Assembly: GCA_963792365.1 (NCBI GenBank)
Contig: CAWBVW010000001.1
Location: 310,001-374,000 of the forward strand
DNA: 64,000 bases
Direction: 5' to 3'
Origin: JAOUGY01 sp963792365
GTDB taxonomy: Bacteria; Actinomycetota; Acidimicrobiia; Spongiisociales; ZC4RG35
Shown: piece by piece, positions 1-11,112 of the stretch
Layout: each line of letters opens with the position of its first letter
Position numbering within the stretch: the stretch's first letter is position 1
Notes under the pieces: model-generated
What the model was told of the DNA's origin: nothing
What the model saw: the letters and a program-made list of their open reading frames with translations, nothing else
Database searches by the model: none
Position numbers and translations under genes: made by a program

Positions 1-685
1 CGTCGGCGCCCTTCACCTCGTTGTAGTGAGCCACGCCCCGGGCCAGACCATCCATGAAGATGGAGACCGTGGGGATGTTGAGACCACCGTAGGTACCGAT
101 GACCCCGGACGTGCTCACCCCTGCCGCCAGATAGCCGGCCGCAAAGGCCGCCTCGTCGGTCTGATAGACCAGCTCGCGAACGTTGGCAATGTCGGGGTCG
201 TAGCTGAAGTCCACGATGGTGAACTTCACGTCGGGGTTCGCCGCGGCATTCGTCGCCGTGGCATCACCGAGCTGGAAGCCGACGGTCACGATGTGCGTTG
301 CACCCTGCGATAGGCACTGATCGATGTTCGGCTGATAGTCGGCCTCATCGTCGGACTCGAGCAGAATCGGATCCGCTGCGGCAAGGCCGGCAGTTTCGGC
401 GTCGAGCACGCCCTGCCAGGCAGCAGCGTTGAAGCTGCGGTCGTCGACTCCGGCCAGGTCGGTCACGAGACAAGTGGTGATCGGCGTGACGTCCGTCATG
501 ACCTCAGTGGTCTCAGTGGTTCCTTCGGTGGTGTCCACCATGGCGGTGGTCTCCACCGCAGCTTCGGTGGTCGTGGTTTCTGCTGCAGTCCCCTCGGTGG
601 TATCCGCCGTGTCACCGTCGCCGCAAGCGGCGATGATGAGGGCGAGTACCGCGAAGAGCGCGAGCAGACGTATGTGTCGCTTCAC
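1..685 (-). CDS. BMP-family ABC transporter substrate-binding lipoprotein, 3' end outside window
   Basis: The gene starts at a GTG (685) preceded by GGGAGG at 694-699, and runs off the left edge, so the C-terminal part is missing. The product begins with a lipoprotein signal: a basic start, a hydrophobic stretch and a lipobox-like LIIAAC. A Thr/Glu/Val-rich linker follows (about residues 25-65), then a periplasmic-binding-protein-like domain with TCLVTDLAGVDDRSFN, typical of the BMP/PnrA/Med family. These proteins bind nucleosides or related ligands for an ABC importer. The next genes upstream on the same strand (a transporter and a nucleoside hydrolase) fit nucleoside uptake. The exact ligand is inferred. 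Confidence 0.85.
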   Translation of the reverse strand, partial: MKRHIRLLALFAVLALIIAACGDGDTADTTEGTAAETTTTEAAVETTAMVDTTEGTTETTEVMTDVTPITTCLVTDLAGVDDRSFNAAAWQGVLDAETAGLAAADPILLESDDEADYQPNIDQCLSQGATHIVTVGFQLGDATATNAAANPDVKFTIVDFSYDPDIANVRELVYQTDEAAFAAGYLAAGVSTSGVIGTYGGLNIPTVSIFMDGLARGVAHYNEVKGAD

Positions 686-842
686 GTTCGTTTCCTCCCA
701 ATACGGATGGTCGGCGAAATCGTAGTTTCGCCATGTCACAAGACTAGCCGTTTCGACCATCCCCCACGCCAGTCGGAGTACCCGAATCCGCCGACCAGAG
801 GTCACATCAATCGTGACTCCCACCCGGCCACGACGCGGCACT

Positions 843-1481
843 TCAGGCGGAGGATGCCTCGAAATCCGGATCGAACGGAGCGGGGCGTACCCAGTAGATC
901 GCGGGCATCGATACGATCGAAACGAGACCCTTGAACACGACGTTCACCCAGAAGATCTCCCAGATCACTTCGGACGGGAGGACACCGATGAAAGCTGCGG
1001 TGACGAACACTGCCGAATCGACGGGAACGGAAACAGCGTTCGACGCCAACACCCGGCCCCACTGCAGCCGAGCGCCGAAGCGATCCACCCAACGCTGGTA
1101 TGCCTCGGTGTCGATGAGCTCCGACAGGACCTCCGCTGCGATCGACGCGAAAACGATTCGCCACACCGGAGCCAACACCGCCCCGAACTCGAGCTGAGTT
1201 CCGGTGGCGAGGTCGGCGGGAAGCTCGGCCACCACCCAGAAGACGACGGCCATGAAGAGGTTGATGACAGCCGCCGCCACGATCACGGTGCGAGCCGCGG
1301 ACTGTCCCGCGATCTTGTGGATGAGGTCTCGGATCGTGAATGTGAAGGGATAGATCAGCGTGCCGGCATCCACGGCCCAACCGAACACCTCGACGATCCG
1401 CAGCGAGGCGATGTCCGACATCATCTGGGCCGCGACGTAGGCGGCCACGACGATCATCAGGTTTCTCAGCGCCGGCCTCAT
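843..1481 (-). CDS. VUT/YhhQ-family queuosine precursor transporter
   Basis: A 212-residue integral membrane protein with about six hydrophobic segments. It shows the family pattern IYPFTFTIRDLIHKIAG near residue 43 and SELIDTEAYQRW near residue 119, known from YhhQ/vitamin-uptake-like proteins, which import queuosine precursors (preQ0/preQ1). The ATG overlaps the stop of the upstream nucleoside hydrolase gene by four bases (ATGA), so the two are probably cotranscribed and translationally coupled. Family membership is fairly clear; the substrate is inferred from the family only. Confidence 0.8.
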   Translation of the reverse strand: MRPALRNLMIVVAAYVAAQMMSDIASLRIVEVFGWAVDAGTLIYPFTFTIRDLIHKIAGQSAARTVIVAAAVINLFMAVVFWVVAELPADLATGTQLEFGAVLAPVWRIVFASIAAEVLSELIDTEAYQRWVDRFGARLQWGRVLASNAVSVPVDSAVFVTAAFIGVLPSEVIWEIFWVNVVFKGLVSIVSMPAIYWVRPAPFDPDFEASSA

Positions 1482-2416
1482 GCGTTCGACGACTGTGCCG
1501 TGAGCCGACTCACCAGCAACTCCGCGAACCGCGCACCGTCGACGTCGGTTGCGACGCGGGCGTTGTGTGGCCTTCCAGTGACTCCAAGCAGGTCGACCAC
1601 CGTCTGGCCCCGCGTGAGGTCGGACTCGAGCTCGACTTCCACATTGACCGAACGGGTGGCGATCAGACCAGGATCGATCAGATGTGCGACCGTCGCCGCG
1701 TCATGGATGGGAGCGATCGCTTCGCCGAACACAGCCTCGTAGCGACTCCGGAAGAAGCGCAACAGATCGGACACGAACGCACCGACGCGACCAGCGTCTC
1801 CGAGCAGCTCCTGATCCGACTCCGACAGCAGCGTCTGATGCGTGACCTCGAGCCCGATCATCGTCACGTCGAGTGGCGACGAGAACACCGCAGCCGCTGC
1901 TTCGGGATCGACCCAGATGTTGAACTCGGCGGCTGGAGTGATGTTCCCGAGGCCCACCGCACCTCCCATCAAGACGACTCGTTCGATTCGACTCGAAAGC
2001 GATGGATGTGCATCGAGGAACTGTGCGATGTTGGTTAGTGGACCGGTCGGGACCAGGGTCACCGGCCGCTCGGACGCGCTGATCCATCCCGCAATGGCAT
2101 CGACTGCCGACTCGGCGATCGGCCTGGTCACCGCGTCGGGCAAAGTCGGGCCGTCCATCCCGCTGAGCCCGTGGACATGCTCGGCCACGTCCAGTGGACG
2201 TTTCAGGGGACGAGCGGCGCCCTTGGCCACGGGGACATCGGTACGGCCCACGAGCTCCAGCACACGAAGGGCATTGGCCGTGGTCTTCTCCACCGTCGTG
2301 TTTCCGGCCACGGTGGAGATCCCGAGGAGGGTGACCTCGGGAGATGCCAACGCCAACAATATGGCGATGGCATCGTCGTGCCCGGGGTCGCAGTCCAGGA
2401 TGATGGGAATCGACAT
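1478..2416 (-). CDS. Nucleoside hydrolase (IunH/RihA-like)
   Basis: This enzyme hydrolyses the N-glycosidic bond of ribonucleosides to base and ribose. The N-terminus carries the family signature IILDCDPGHDDAIAILLAL, with the calcium-binding aspartates of the DxDPxxDD motif. Further landmarks are LVPTGPLTNIAQFL, VVLMGGAVGLGN, AEFNIWVDPEAA and IHDAATVAHLIDP. The 312-residue length is normal for the family. The start at 2416 was chosen because the catalytic motif begins four residues later; longer in-frame extensions have no homology. It overlaps the downstream transporter gene by ATGA. With the nucleotidase and BMP lipoprotein nearby it suggests nucleoside scavenging. Confidence 0.9.
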   Translation of the reverse strand: MSIPIILDCDPGHDDAIAILLALASPEVTLLGISTVAGNTTVEKTTANALRVLELVGRTDVPVAKGAARPLKRPLDVAEHVHGLSGMDGPTLPDAVTRPIAESAVDAIAGWISASERPVTLVPTGPLTNIAQFLDAHPSLSSRIERVVLMGGAVGLGNITPAAEFNIWVDPEAAAAVFSSPLDVTMIGLEVTHQTLLSESDQELLGDAGRVGAFVSDLLRFFRSRYEAVFGEAIAPIHDAATVAHLIDPGLIATRSVNVEVELESDLTRGQTVVDLLGVTGRPHNARVATDVDGARFAELLVSRLTAQSSNA

Positions 2417-2540
2417 ATGCGCCCGATCATCGCAGATGCCGTGACCCAGTCGACATGTGTGGAGGTTTCGTTTGGCAGGCGGATTTCCGATCCCACACGC
2501 CTTGTATGGTTTGAGGCGAGAGTCAACGGAAGGAGTGGGG

Positions 2541-4439
2541 ATGGTGAGGCCATCTCGATCGCCGCGCCGACAGGGAGCGCAATCACACCGTTTGACGGTG
2601 TTGGTACTCCTCATCGGCATGGTGATGACCATGTTCGGCGCCGGGGCCGCATCTGCAGAGCCCGGCCGCACGAGCGACACGAAGGCACGCAACCAGGTGG
2701 AGTTCTGGTTGACGATCCTTCACAACAACGACGGTGAATCACAGTTGATCGACCTCGGGCCCGAGTTCCTCGAGGACTTCGGCGGGGCCGCACGGTTCAA
2801 GTCGGTGGTCGACGACCTGAAGAGCGATGCCGTCACCGGCAAGCCTTGGACCAGGGGCTCCAAGCGCGGCGTGCTCATGGTTTCGTCGGGGGACAACTTC
2901 CTCGCCGGACCCGAGTTCAATGCCGGCGTCGAGAACGGCGTGCCGTTCTACGACACGGTGGCCCTCGATCTGATCGGATACAACGCGATCGCGCTCGGGA
3001 ACCACGACTTCGACTTCGGTCCGGACGTCTTGGCCGAGTTCCTCAGCGGGTACTCGTTGACCCAACCGCCGTACCTGAGCGCAAACCTCGACTTCACGGG
3101 CGAGCCGGCGCTCCAGGCCTATGTCGATCAGGGGCGGATCGCTGCGAGCACGGTCATCAGAGAACGGGGTGAGAGGATCGGGATCATCGGGGCGACCACC
3201 GCAGCATTGAGGACCATCTCGAGCCCGCGGAACGTGATCGTGAACGATGTGGCCCCGGCCGTGCAGGCGGAGGTCCGCAGGCTCACCCGGCACGGTGTGG
3301 ACAAGATCATCCTGATCAGCCACCTCCAGAGCATCGAGGAGGACATCGCGCTCGCCGCCGAGCTCCGAGGCATCGATGTGGTGATCGCCGGCGGTGGCGA
3401 CGAACTGCTCGCCAACGACGACGACCTACTCATCCCGACCGATGACACCGGCACGCGACCCGACCCCTATGCGTCATATCCGATCATCGCGGAAGACGCC
3501 CGTGGTATCGACGTTCCGATCGTGACGACCCAGGGCAACTACAGCTACGTCGGCAATCTGGTGGTGGGCTTCGACAGACGAGGCCGTGTTCTCACCGTCG
3601 ACGAGGAGCGCAGCCGCCCGGTACGCGTCGTCACCGACGACTGTGGTGGGACGCTGCCGTGCGACGATGCCGTCGAGCCCGACGCGACGATGCAGTCGCA
3701 GGTGATCGATCCGCTCGTGGAGGATCTCGAAGTGCTGGCCACGAACGTCATCGCCACCTCGCAGGTGGATCTCGACGGCGTCCGAGCGAATGTCCGGTCG
3801 ACCGAGACCAACGAAGGCAATCTGATCGCTGATTCGCTGTTGTGGCAGGCACAGCAGGCCGCGGCCGAGTTCGGCGTCGACAGTCCTGTCGTCGCTCTCC
3901 AGAATGGCGGTGGGATCCGGAACGACTCGGTGATCCCCGCAGGCGATCTCACCGAGTTGGACACGTTCTCGATGGTTCCGTTCCCGAACTTCGTCGCAGT
4001 GGTCGAAGACGTCCCTGCGTCCCAGTTCAAGGAGATCCTCGAGAATGCGTACTCGCGAGTCGAGTTCGGCGACGGGCGTTTCGCCCAGGTCGCAGGCTTC
4101 TCTGTGACGTACGACGCCGCCGGCACGCCGCAGATCATCGACGTCGACACGGGCGAGATCACGCAGGCCGGAGACCGGGTCGTGGATGTGACCCTCGATG
4201 ACGGCACGGTGGTTGTCGCCGGCGGCGTGGTCGACGACTCGGTGACCATCGACATCGCCACGATCGATTTCCTCGCTCGCGGAGGAGACCAGTATCCGTA
4301 CGGCGAACTGGGCTTCACGGCAGTCGGCTTCAGCTATCAGCAGGCGCTGGCGAACTACTTGGTCGACGGTCTTAGTGGCGTGGTCACGTCCGGTGACTAT
4401 CCGTCCGGTGGTGAAGGACGAATCACTCGTCTGAACTGA
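2541..4439 (+). CDS. Secreted 5'-nucleotidase / 2',3'-cyclic phosphodiesterase family protein
   Basis: A 632-residue secreted metallophosphoesterase. A signal peptide (basic residues, then VLVLLIGMVMTMFGAGAASA) occupies about residues 17-38. The metal-binding N-terminal domain shows LTILHNNDGESQLIDLG (the usual HTNDxHG motif in a variant form with NDGES), SSGDNFLAGPEF and GNHDFDFGPD. The C-terminal nucleotidase domain contains LQNGGGIRNDS and a domain end of SGGEGRITRLN. It probably dephosphorylates extracellular nucleotides to nucleosides, feeding the neighbouring uptake genes. The ATG at 2541 has GGAAGGAG at 2528-2535 and is in front of the signal peptide. A strong hairpin follows the stop. 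Confidence 0.88.
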   Translation: MVRPSRSPRRQGAQSHRLTVLVLLIGMVMTMFGAGAASAEPGRTSDTKARNQVEFWLTILHNNDGESQLIDLGPEFLEDFGGAARFKSVVDDLKSDAVTGKPWTRGSKRGVLMVSSGDNFLAGPEFNAGVENGVPFYDTVALDLIGYNAIALGNHDFDFGPDVLAEFLSGYSLTQPPYLSANLDFTGEPALQAYVDQGRIAASTVIRERGERIGIIGATTAALRTISSPRNVIVNDVAPAVQAEVRRLTRHGVDKIILISHLQSIEEDIALAAELRGIDVVIAGGGDELLANDDDLLIPTDDTGTRPDPYASYPIIAEDARGIDVPIVTTQGNYSYVGNLVVGFDRRGRVLTVDEERSRPVRVVTDDCGGTLPCDDAVEPDATMQSQVIDPLVEDLEVLATNVIATSQVDLDGVRANVRSTETNEGNLIADSLLWQAQQAAAEFGVDSPVVALQNGGGIRNDSVIPAGDLTELDTFSMVPFPNFVAVVEDVPASQFKEILENAYSRVEFGDGRFAQVAGFSVTYDAAGTPQIIDVDTGEITQAGDRVVDVTLDDGTVVVAGGVVDDSVTIDIATIDFLARGGDQYPYGELGFTAVGFSYQQALANYLVDGLSGVVTSGDYPSGGEGRITRLN

Positions 4440-4457
4440 GACAGCCGCACGACGAGT

Positions 4458-4493
4458 GACGATGGGCTTCCCGCCGGCGGGAGGCCCATCGTC
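4458..4493. terminator. Hairpin terminator after the 5'-nucleotidase gene
   Basis: Inverted repeat GACGATGGGC (4458-4467) and GCCCATCGTC (4484-4493) enclose a second palindrome, CCCGCCGGCGGG, so nearly the whole 36 nt can fold as one stem. No T-run follows. It lies 18 nt past the stop codon and separates the nucleotidase from the protease gene. Confidence 0.7.
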
Positions 4494-4630
4494 GCGTCCG
4501 AGCACATTGTCACCGCAGATCGCGCGGTCGAGGGACTAGTGCTCGAGCGCGCACAATTGATGATCCTCTACTCGGAGCGCGCTTCCGGTCGATGCCCATC
4601 GTGGACGACCACGGACGGCAGGAGCACACC

Positions 4631-6451
4631 ATGGCGAGCGGAACACCGGTTACCCGAGGCTTGAGCTGGGACGGGGAAGGTACCAAAAAGAAGTCGATCG
4701 TCGCCCTCGTCGCCGCGTTCACCATGATCGTGAGCCTCGTCGGTTCGTCGCCCATGGCAACCGAGAGCGACTCGATGATCGACATCATCGTGCGTGAGAC
4801 GAACCCAGCGAGCAACGTCGCCGAATCGCTCGTATCGACCCTCGGTGGCACCGTACGCCAGAACATCGATCTGATCGGTGGATTCTCGGCGACGCTGCCG
4901 GCCTCCCGGATCTCGAGCCTCGTGGCCAACCCTTCGGTAGAGGCGGCAACGCCGGACTCGACCGTTCAACTCCTTGCCAACTCCTTCGGTGAGAACACAG
5001 AGGCAGCCGCCTACGACGGATCCATGCCGCACGTGCTGCGTGCCATCGGTGCGGAGGCATTCTGGGGTGCGGGGTACACCGGTGCAGGGGTGGACGTGGC
5101 CCTGATCGATTCCGGTGTGGTCAACGTCGCCGGGCTCAGTTCACCCAACACGAGCAGCTCCCAAGTCATCAACGGGGTGGATCTGTCGTTCGAATCCCAG
5201 TCGACCACCCTGCGATACCTCGACACCTACGGGCACGGCACCCACATGGCCGGAATCATCGCAGGCCGTGACTCAACGGCACCGCAGACGCCCAAGGCCG
5301 TGGACGATCGCTACTTCACGGGGGTTGCTCCGAACGCCCGCATCCTCAACGTGAAGGTGGGCTCCTACAACGGAGCGGTCGACGTCTCGCAGGTCATCGC
5401 TGCCATCGACTGGGTCGTGCAACACAGGAATGACAACGGCATGAACGTGCGTGTCCTCAACCTGTCGTTCGGGACAGACTCGACCCAGCCGTATCTTCTC
5501 GATCCGTTGGCCTTCGCCGCCGAACAGGCGTGGAAGAAGGGAATTGTCGTTGTGGTTGCCGCCGGAAACGACGGCAACTACACGCCCCTACGCAATCCGG
5601 CCCTCGATCCCTACGTGATCGCGGTCGGCGCCTCCAACACCCAAGGCACGAACACCCTCAGCGATGACACCGTGGCTTCCTTCTCCAACTGTGACACGAA
5701 GGGGCGAACCGTCGACCTCCTCGCCCCCGGCGTGTCGATCGTGGGGCTCCGGAACCCCGGCTCGTACGCCGACGTCACCTATCCGGCGGCTCAGGTCGGG
5801 TCGCGCTTCTTCAAAGGCAGCGGAACCAGTCAGTCCGCCGCCGTCGTATCGGGTGCCGCCGCACTCATCCTGTCCAGGTACCCCAACGCCACCCCCGATC
5901 AGGTGAAGGAGCTGCTGCGATCCACAGCTCTCCAACCGTCGGTGAAAGGCAAAGCCGGATCCTGCTACGGCTCGGGGCACCTCAACCTGGCCGCAGCCGC
6001 CACCACCAACCTGCCTTCGACGAACGCATCAGCCCAGACGTGGGGATGGTCGGCCGGCACCGGGTCGCTGGACGGATCTCGCGGTAGCGAGCGGCTCGCC
6101 CAGAACGGCACCACCCTGGCCGGAGAGAAAGACATCTTCGGCCGGCCCTTCGTCTCGACGACCTGGGCACCTCTGTCTGCTCAAGGCGTGTCCTGGTCCG
6201 GTGGCACCTGGAACGGGTCCACCTGGTCGGGCGTCAGCTGGTCGGGCGTCAGCTGGTCGGGCGTCAGCTGGTCCGGTGTCAGCTGGTCCGGTGTCAGCTG
6301 GTCCGGTGTCAGCTGGTCCGGTGTCAGCTGGTCCAACCGGTACTGGAACGGAGTGTCGTGGTCCGGCGTCTCATGGTCCGGTGTGTCCTGGTCGGGCGTG
6401 TCGTGGTCCGGCAACTCCTGGTCCGCCGCCGGGTGGCGCGGCCTTCCGTAG
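4631..6451 (+). CDS. Secreted S8 (subtilisin-like) serine protease with Trp-Ser-Gly repeat tail
   Basis: About 606 residues. After a basic segment and a hydrophobic signal (IVALVAAFTMIVSLVGSSPMA) comes a short propeptide-like region, then the peptidase S8 domain. The catalytic triad is visible: Asp in VDVALIDSGVV, His in YGHGTHMAGIIAG and Ser in GSGTSQSAAVVSGAAALI; the oxyanion Asn is in VVVAAGNDG. The last ~85 residues are low-complexity repeats of G-V-S-W-S, related to the W-S-G tails seen on other actinobacterial and Chloroflexi S8 proteases; their role is not known and I infer surface attachment or assembly. The ATG at 4631 has GCAGGAG at 4618-4624; an in-frame ATG at 4592 lacks one. Confidence 0.88.
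   Translation: MASGTPVTRGLSWDGEGTKKKSIVALVAAFTMIVSLVGSSPMATESDSMIDIIVRETNPASNVAESLVSTLGGTVRQNIDLIGGFSATLPASRISSLVANPSVEAATPDSTVQLLANSFGENTEAAAYDGSMPHVLRAIGAEAFWGAGYTGAGVDVALIDSGVVNVAGLSSPNTSSSQVINGVDLSFESQSTTLRYLDTYGHGTHMAGIIAGRDSTAPQTPKAVDDRYFTGVAPNARILNVKVGSYNGAVDVSQVIAAIDWVVQHRNDNGMNVRVLNLSFGTDSTQPYLLDPLAFAAEQAWKKGIVVVVAAGNDGNYTPLRNPALDPYVIAVGASNTQGTNTLSDDTVASFSNCDTKGRTVDLLAPGVSIVGLRNPGSYADVTYPAAQVGSRFFKGSGTSQSAAVVSGAAALILSRYPNATPDQVKELLRSTALQPSVKGKAGSCYGSGHLNLAAAATTNLPSTNASAQTWGWSAGTGSLDGSRGSERLAQNGTTLAGEKDIFGRPFVSTTWAPLSAQGVSWSGGTWNGSTWSGVSWSGVSWSGVSWSGVSWSGVSWSGVSWSGVSWSNRYWNGVSWSGVSWSGVSWSGVSWSGNSWSAAGWRGLP
6233..6337 (+). repeat. 15-bp tandem repeat array inside the S8 protease gene
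   Basis: Seven head-to-tail copies of the unit GTCAGCTGGTCSGGY encode Val-Ser-Trp-Ser-Gly. The first copies end in GGC and the later ones in GGT, so the array seems to have expanded in two steps. More divergent W-S-G units continue on both sides, from about 6193 to 6440. The near-identity of units at the DNA level implies recent slippage or unequal exchange. Confidence 0.9.
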
Positions 6452-6466
6452 GACTGACGCGACCCA

Positions 6467-6499
6467 ACGCTGAGCATCGGGGACGCCGGTGCTCAGCGT
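6467..6499. terminator. Hairpin terminator after the S8 protease gene
   Basis: Perfect 10-bp inverted repeat ACGCTGAGCA (6467-6476) / TGCTCAGCGT (6490-6499) with a 13-nt loop, 15 nt past the protease stop and before the thioesterase gene. There is no T-tract. Confidence 0.6.
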
Positions 6500-6521
6500 C
6501 GGCTGGCTACCGTTCCGACCG

Positions 6522-6923
6522 ATGCCAGAAGCTCCGATTCCCGAGGACACCTACCCCGACCTGCTCGGTCTGGAAATGGTGGAAGCCGGTCCCGAACGCG
6601 TGATCGCGACACTCGAAGTGTCGGCCCGCCACCACCAGCCATACGGCGTCGTACACGGCGGGGTCTACTGCTCGATCGTCGAGACCCTGGCATCGTGGGG
6701 CGGCGCGTTGTGGGCGATGGAACAGGGCATGGCGGGTGTGGTCGGCGTGTCGAACAGCACCGACTTCCTCCGTCCCCACAAGCTGGGCCGGCTGACGGGC
6801 ATCGCCAACCCTCTCCATCGAGGCCGAACCCAACAGGTGTGGACAGTCGAGATCACCAACGAAGAAGGCAAGCTCGTCGCTCACGGGCAAGTTCGAGTCC
6901 ACAACCTGACGGAGCTGCCGTGA
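6522..6923 (+). CDS. PaaI-family hotdog-fold thioesterase
   Basis: A 133-residue protein of the single-hotdog PaaI/YdiI thioesterase type, which hydrolyses acyl- or aryl-CoA thioesters. The family signature is clear: HHQPYGVVHGGVYCSIVETLAS, with the HGG turn and the catalytic acidic residue (E) on the hotdog helix, then NSTDFLRP and a C-terminal strand VAHGQVRVHNL. I chose ATG 6522 because residues upstream of it (to 6489) lie within the terminator hairpin region. The substrate cannot be told from sequence. It stands alone between a terminator and a repeat-rich spacer. Confidence 0.85.
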   Translation: MPEAPIPEDTYPDLLGLEMVEAGPERVIATLEVSARHHQPYGVVHGGVYCSIVETLASWGGALWAMEQGMAGVVGVSNSTDFLRPHKLGRLTGIANPLHRGRTQQVWTVEITNEEGKLVAHGQVRVHNLTELP

Positions 6924-6926
6924 GTG

Positions 6927-7120
6927 AGTACCAAGTACTGGGTATTGAGTACGAGGCATTCGGTACGCCGACGGGTCTGCTCTGCTCGGGAAACGCCAAC
7001 AGCTCACAGCCCTGATGAGACTCTCCGGTCTCAGTACGTTGTACTCAGTACAGGTACGCGGAAACAGAGGAACGATGTCCTGGCGGTCAGCCAAATACCA
7101 AGTACCAGGAACTGAGTACT
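6927..7120. repeat. Intergenic degenerate repeats rich in AGTAC
   Basis: Three related blocks (6927-6952, about 7030-7056, 7094-7120) contain words such as AGTACCAAGTACT, TTGAGTAC and GTACTCAGTAC. The blocks can pair with each other as inverted repeats. They fill the space between two convergent genes (thioesterase and clpC). No coding signal was seen here. Confidence 0.6.
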
Positions 7121-7121
7121 G

Positions 7122-7147
7122 AAGAGCCGGCCCGAAGGCCGGCTCTT
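7122..7147. terminator. Bidirectional terminator hairpin downstream of clpC
   Basis: Perfect 11-bp stem AAGAGCCGGCC / GGCCGGCTCTT with loop CGAA (TTCG on the clpC strand). It begins 3 nt after the clpC stop and has a short T-run on the plus strand, so it can stop transcription from both sides. Confidence 0.85.
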
Positions 7148-7150
7148 TTC

Positions 7151-9649
<2,499 letters not shown>

Positions 9650-9942
9650 GGCTGGTGCCTCCTCACAAAAGATTCCCCGGCTGGCGGAGCCAAGTATACC
9701 GCTCCGTCTCGCCAAGCCACCCGAGTGGACTCAAAGGGGTGTTCGGTCAGTCACAGTGCGGCCTGAAGCAAAATCGGCGGCCGCTCACGGAGGCGAACGA
9801 TGCCGTGTCGAGTGGGGCGGCTCGGGGGTCGTCGCGGTGCGTGATCCCAGGGGTGGGGGCAGGCCCGCTCGATCCTCCGGCGGCTCTGCCGACCGTCGGC
9901 GACTACCAGTCGACGACCCCCAGCGGTACCATCGCTTCTCAC

Positions 9943-10935
9943 ATGTCCGAGTTGCTCTCCCTTGTCGACCTACCACACATTTGGGATCGAATGGAACGGG
10001 TGGAGTCGCGCTTGTTCGAAGCGACGCTGTCGGACGATCGATATCTCACCGACATCGCCCAGCATCTCCTGGAGGCTGGTGGCAAGCGATACCGACCACT
10101 TCTCGCCCTGTTGTGCGCCGAGTTCGGACCGCATTCGGATCGCCGACCGGTCGAGGCCGGGGTCTCCGTCGAGCTGATCCACGTCGGCAGCCTCTATCAC
10201 GACGATGTGATCGACGAGGCCGACACCCGCCGGGGCGCACAGTCGGTGAATGCCAACTGGAGCAACACGGTGGCGATCCTCGCCGGCGATTTCCTCATGG
10301 CTCGGGCTTCCGAAACGGCGGCGACCTACCTCGACCAGGAGTCGGTTCGCTTGCTCGCCGCCACCTACGCCGAGCTCGTGGAGGGACAGACACGTGAGCT
10401 CCAGCTCGACTTCGACACCGAGCACTCCATCGCCGATTACGAGCGCGTGATCTACCAGAAGACTGCCAGTTTGATCCGAACGTCCGCCCGACTCGGAGCG
10501 ATGGCGGGTGGAGCCTCACCGGCGGCGGTGGAAGCCCTCAGCGATTGGGCATCCGAGGTGGGGATGGTCTTCCAGATCGCCGATGATGTGCTCGATCTCG
10601 TTGCAACATCAGAGGTTCTCGGCAAGCCCGCAGGATCGGACATCAGAGAAGGCAAGTTCACCATGCCGGTCCTCGATGCGCTCGCCGGACCGGACGGGGA
10701 CCGCGTCAGGAAACTGTTGAATCAGCCCCGGCCCTATGGCGACGATGCCGTCGAGGAGATCATCGAGATCGTTCGCGACGCCGGATTGGCGGCCGCCGCC
10801 CTCGACTCGGCGCGAGCCCGTCTCGACAGGGCCGAGCGAGCGCTGGCCACGCTCCCCGACGTCCCGGCTCGCACCGTGCTGTCACGACTCGGTGCCTACC
10901 TGGTCGATCGCGTCGCTGCCATCGACGCCAGCTAG
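9943..10935 (+). CDS. Polyprenyl diphosphate synthase (long-chain, menaquinone-type)
   Basis: A 330-residue trans-isoprenyl diphosphate synthase that condenses IPP units into the side chain of menaquinone or a related lipid. Both aspartate-rich motifs are present: YHDDVIDEADTRRG (first, DDxxD with the chain-length region before it) and QIADDVLDLV (second), plus GGKRYRP and GKPAGSDIREGKFTMP. The ATG at 9943 was preferred over upstream in-frame starts because the conserved part begins with LPHIWDRME. No neighbour indicates the product length, so heptaprenyl versus longer chains cannot be decided. Confidence 0.9.
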   Translation: MSELLSLVDLPHIWDRMERVESRLFEATLSDDRYLTDIAQHLLEAGGKRYRPLLALLCAEFGPHSDRRPVEAGVSVELIHVGSLYHDDVIDEADTRRGAQSVNANWSNTVAILAGDFLMARASETAATYLDQESVRLLAATYAELVEGQTRELQLDFDTEHSIADYERVIYQKTASLIRTSARLGAMAGGASPAAVEALSDWASEVGMVFQIADDVLDLVATSEVLGKPAGSDIREGKFTMPVLDALAGPDGDRVRKLLNQPRPYGDDAVEEIIEIVRDAGLAAAALDSARARLDRAERALATLPDVPARTVLSRLGAYLVDRVAAIDAS

Positions 10936-11112
10936 ATCCGCCGGCGCCCGTCGTACCGAGCCAGGCGAGTTTCGTACCGCCCGGCAGCAGTCTTCAGCCG
11001 CTCTAGGCGACCCTTTGAGGAGTGCATCGCCTCGGCCGCCGGCAAGTCAGTCCGGACCCGACCGAACAAATGGCTTCACATATCTTCCCGGTCGGCCGAA
11101 TACATCAGCGGA

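Noticed and set aside
4592..4630. Upstream ATG (4592) as the start of the S8 protease
   Set aside because: The ATG at 4631 has a good AGGAG at the right distance; the extra 13 residues do not look like part of a signal peptide.
6233..6337. Regular repeats that might suggest a CRISPR array
   Set aside because: The unit is 15 bp without spacers and is in frame inside a protease gene.
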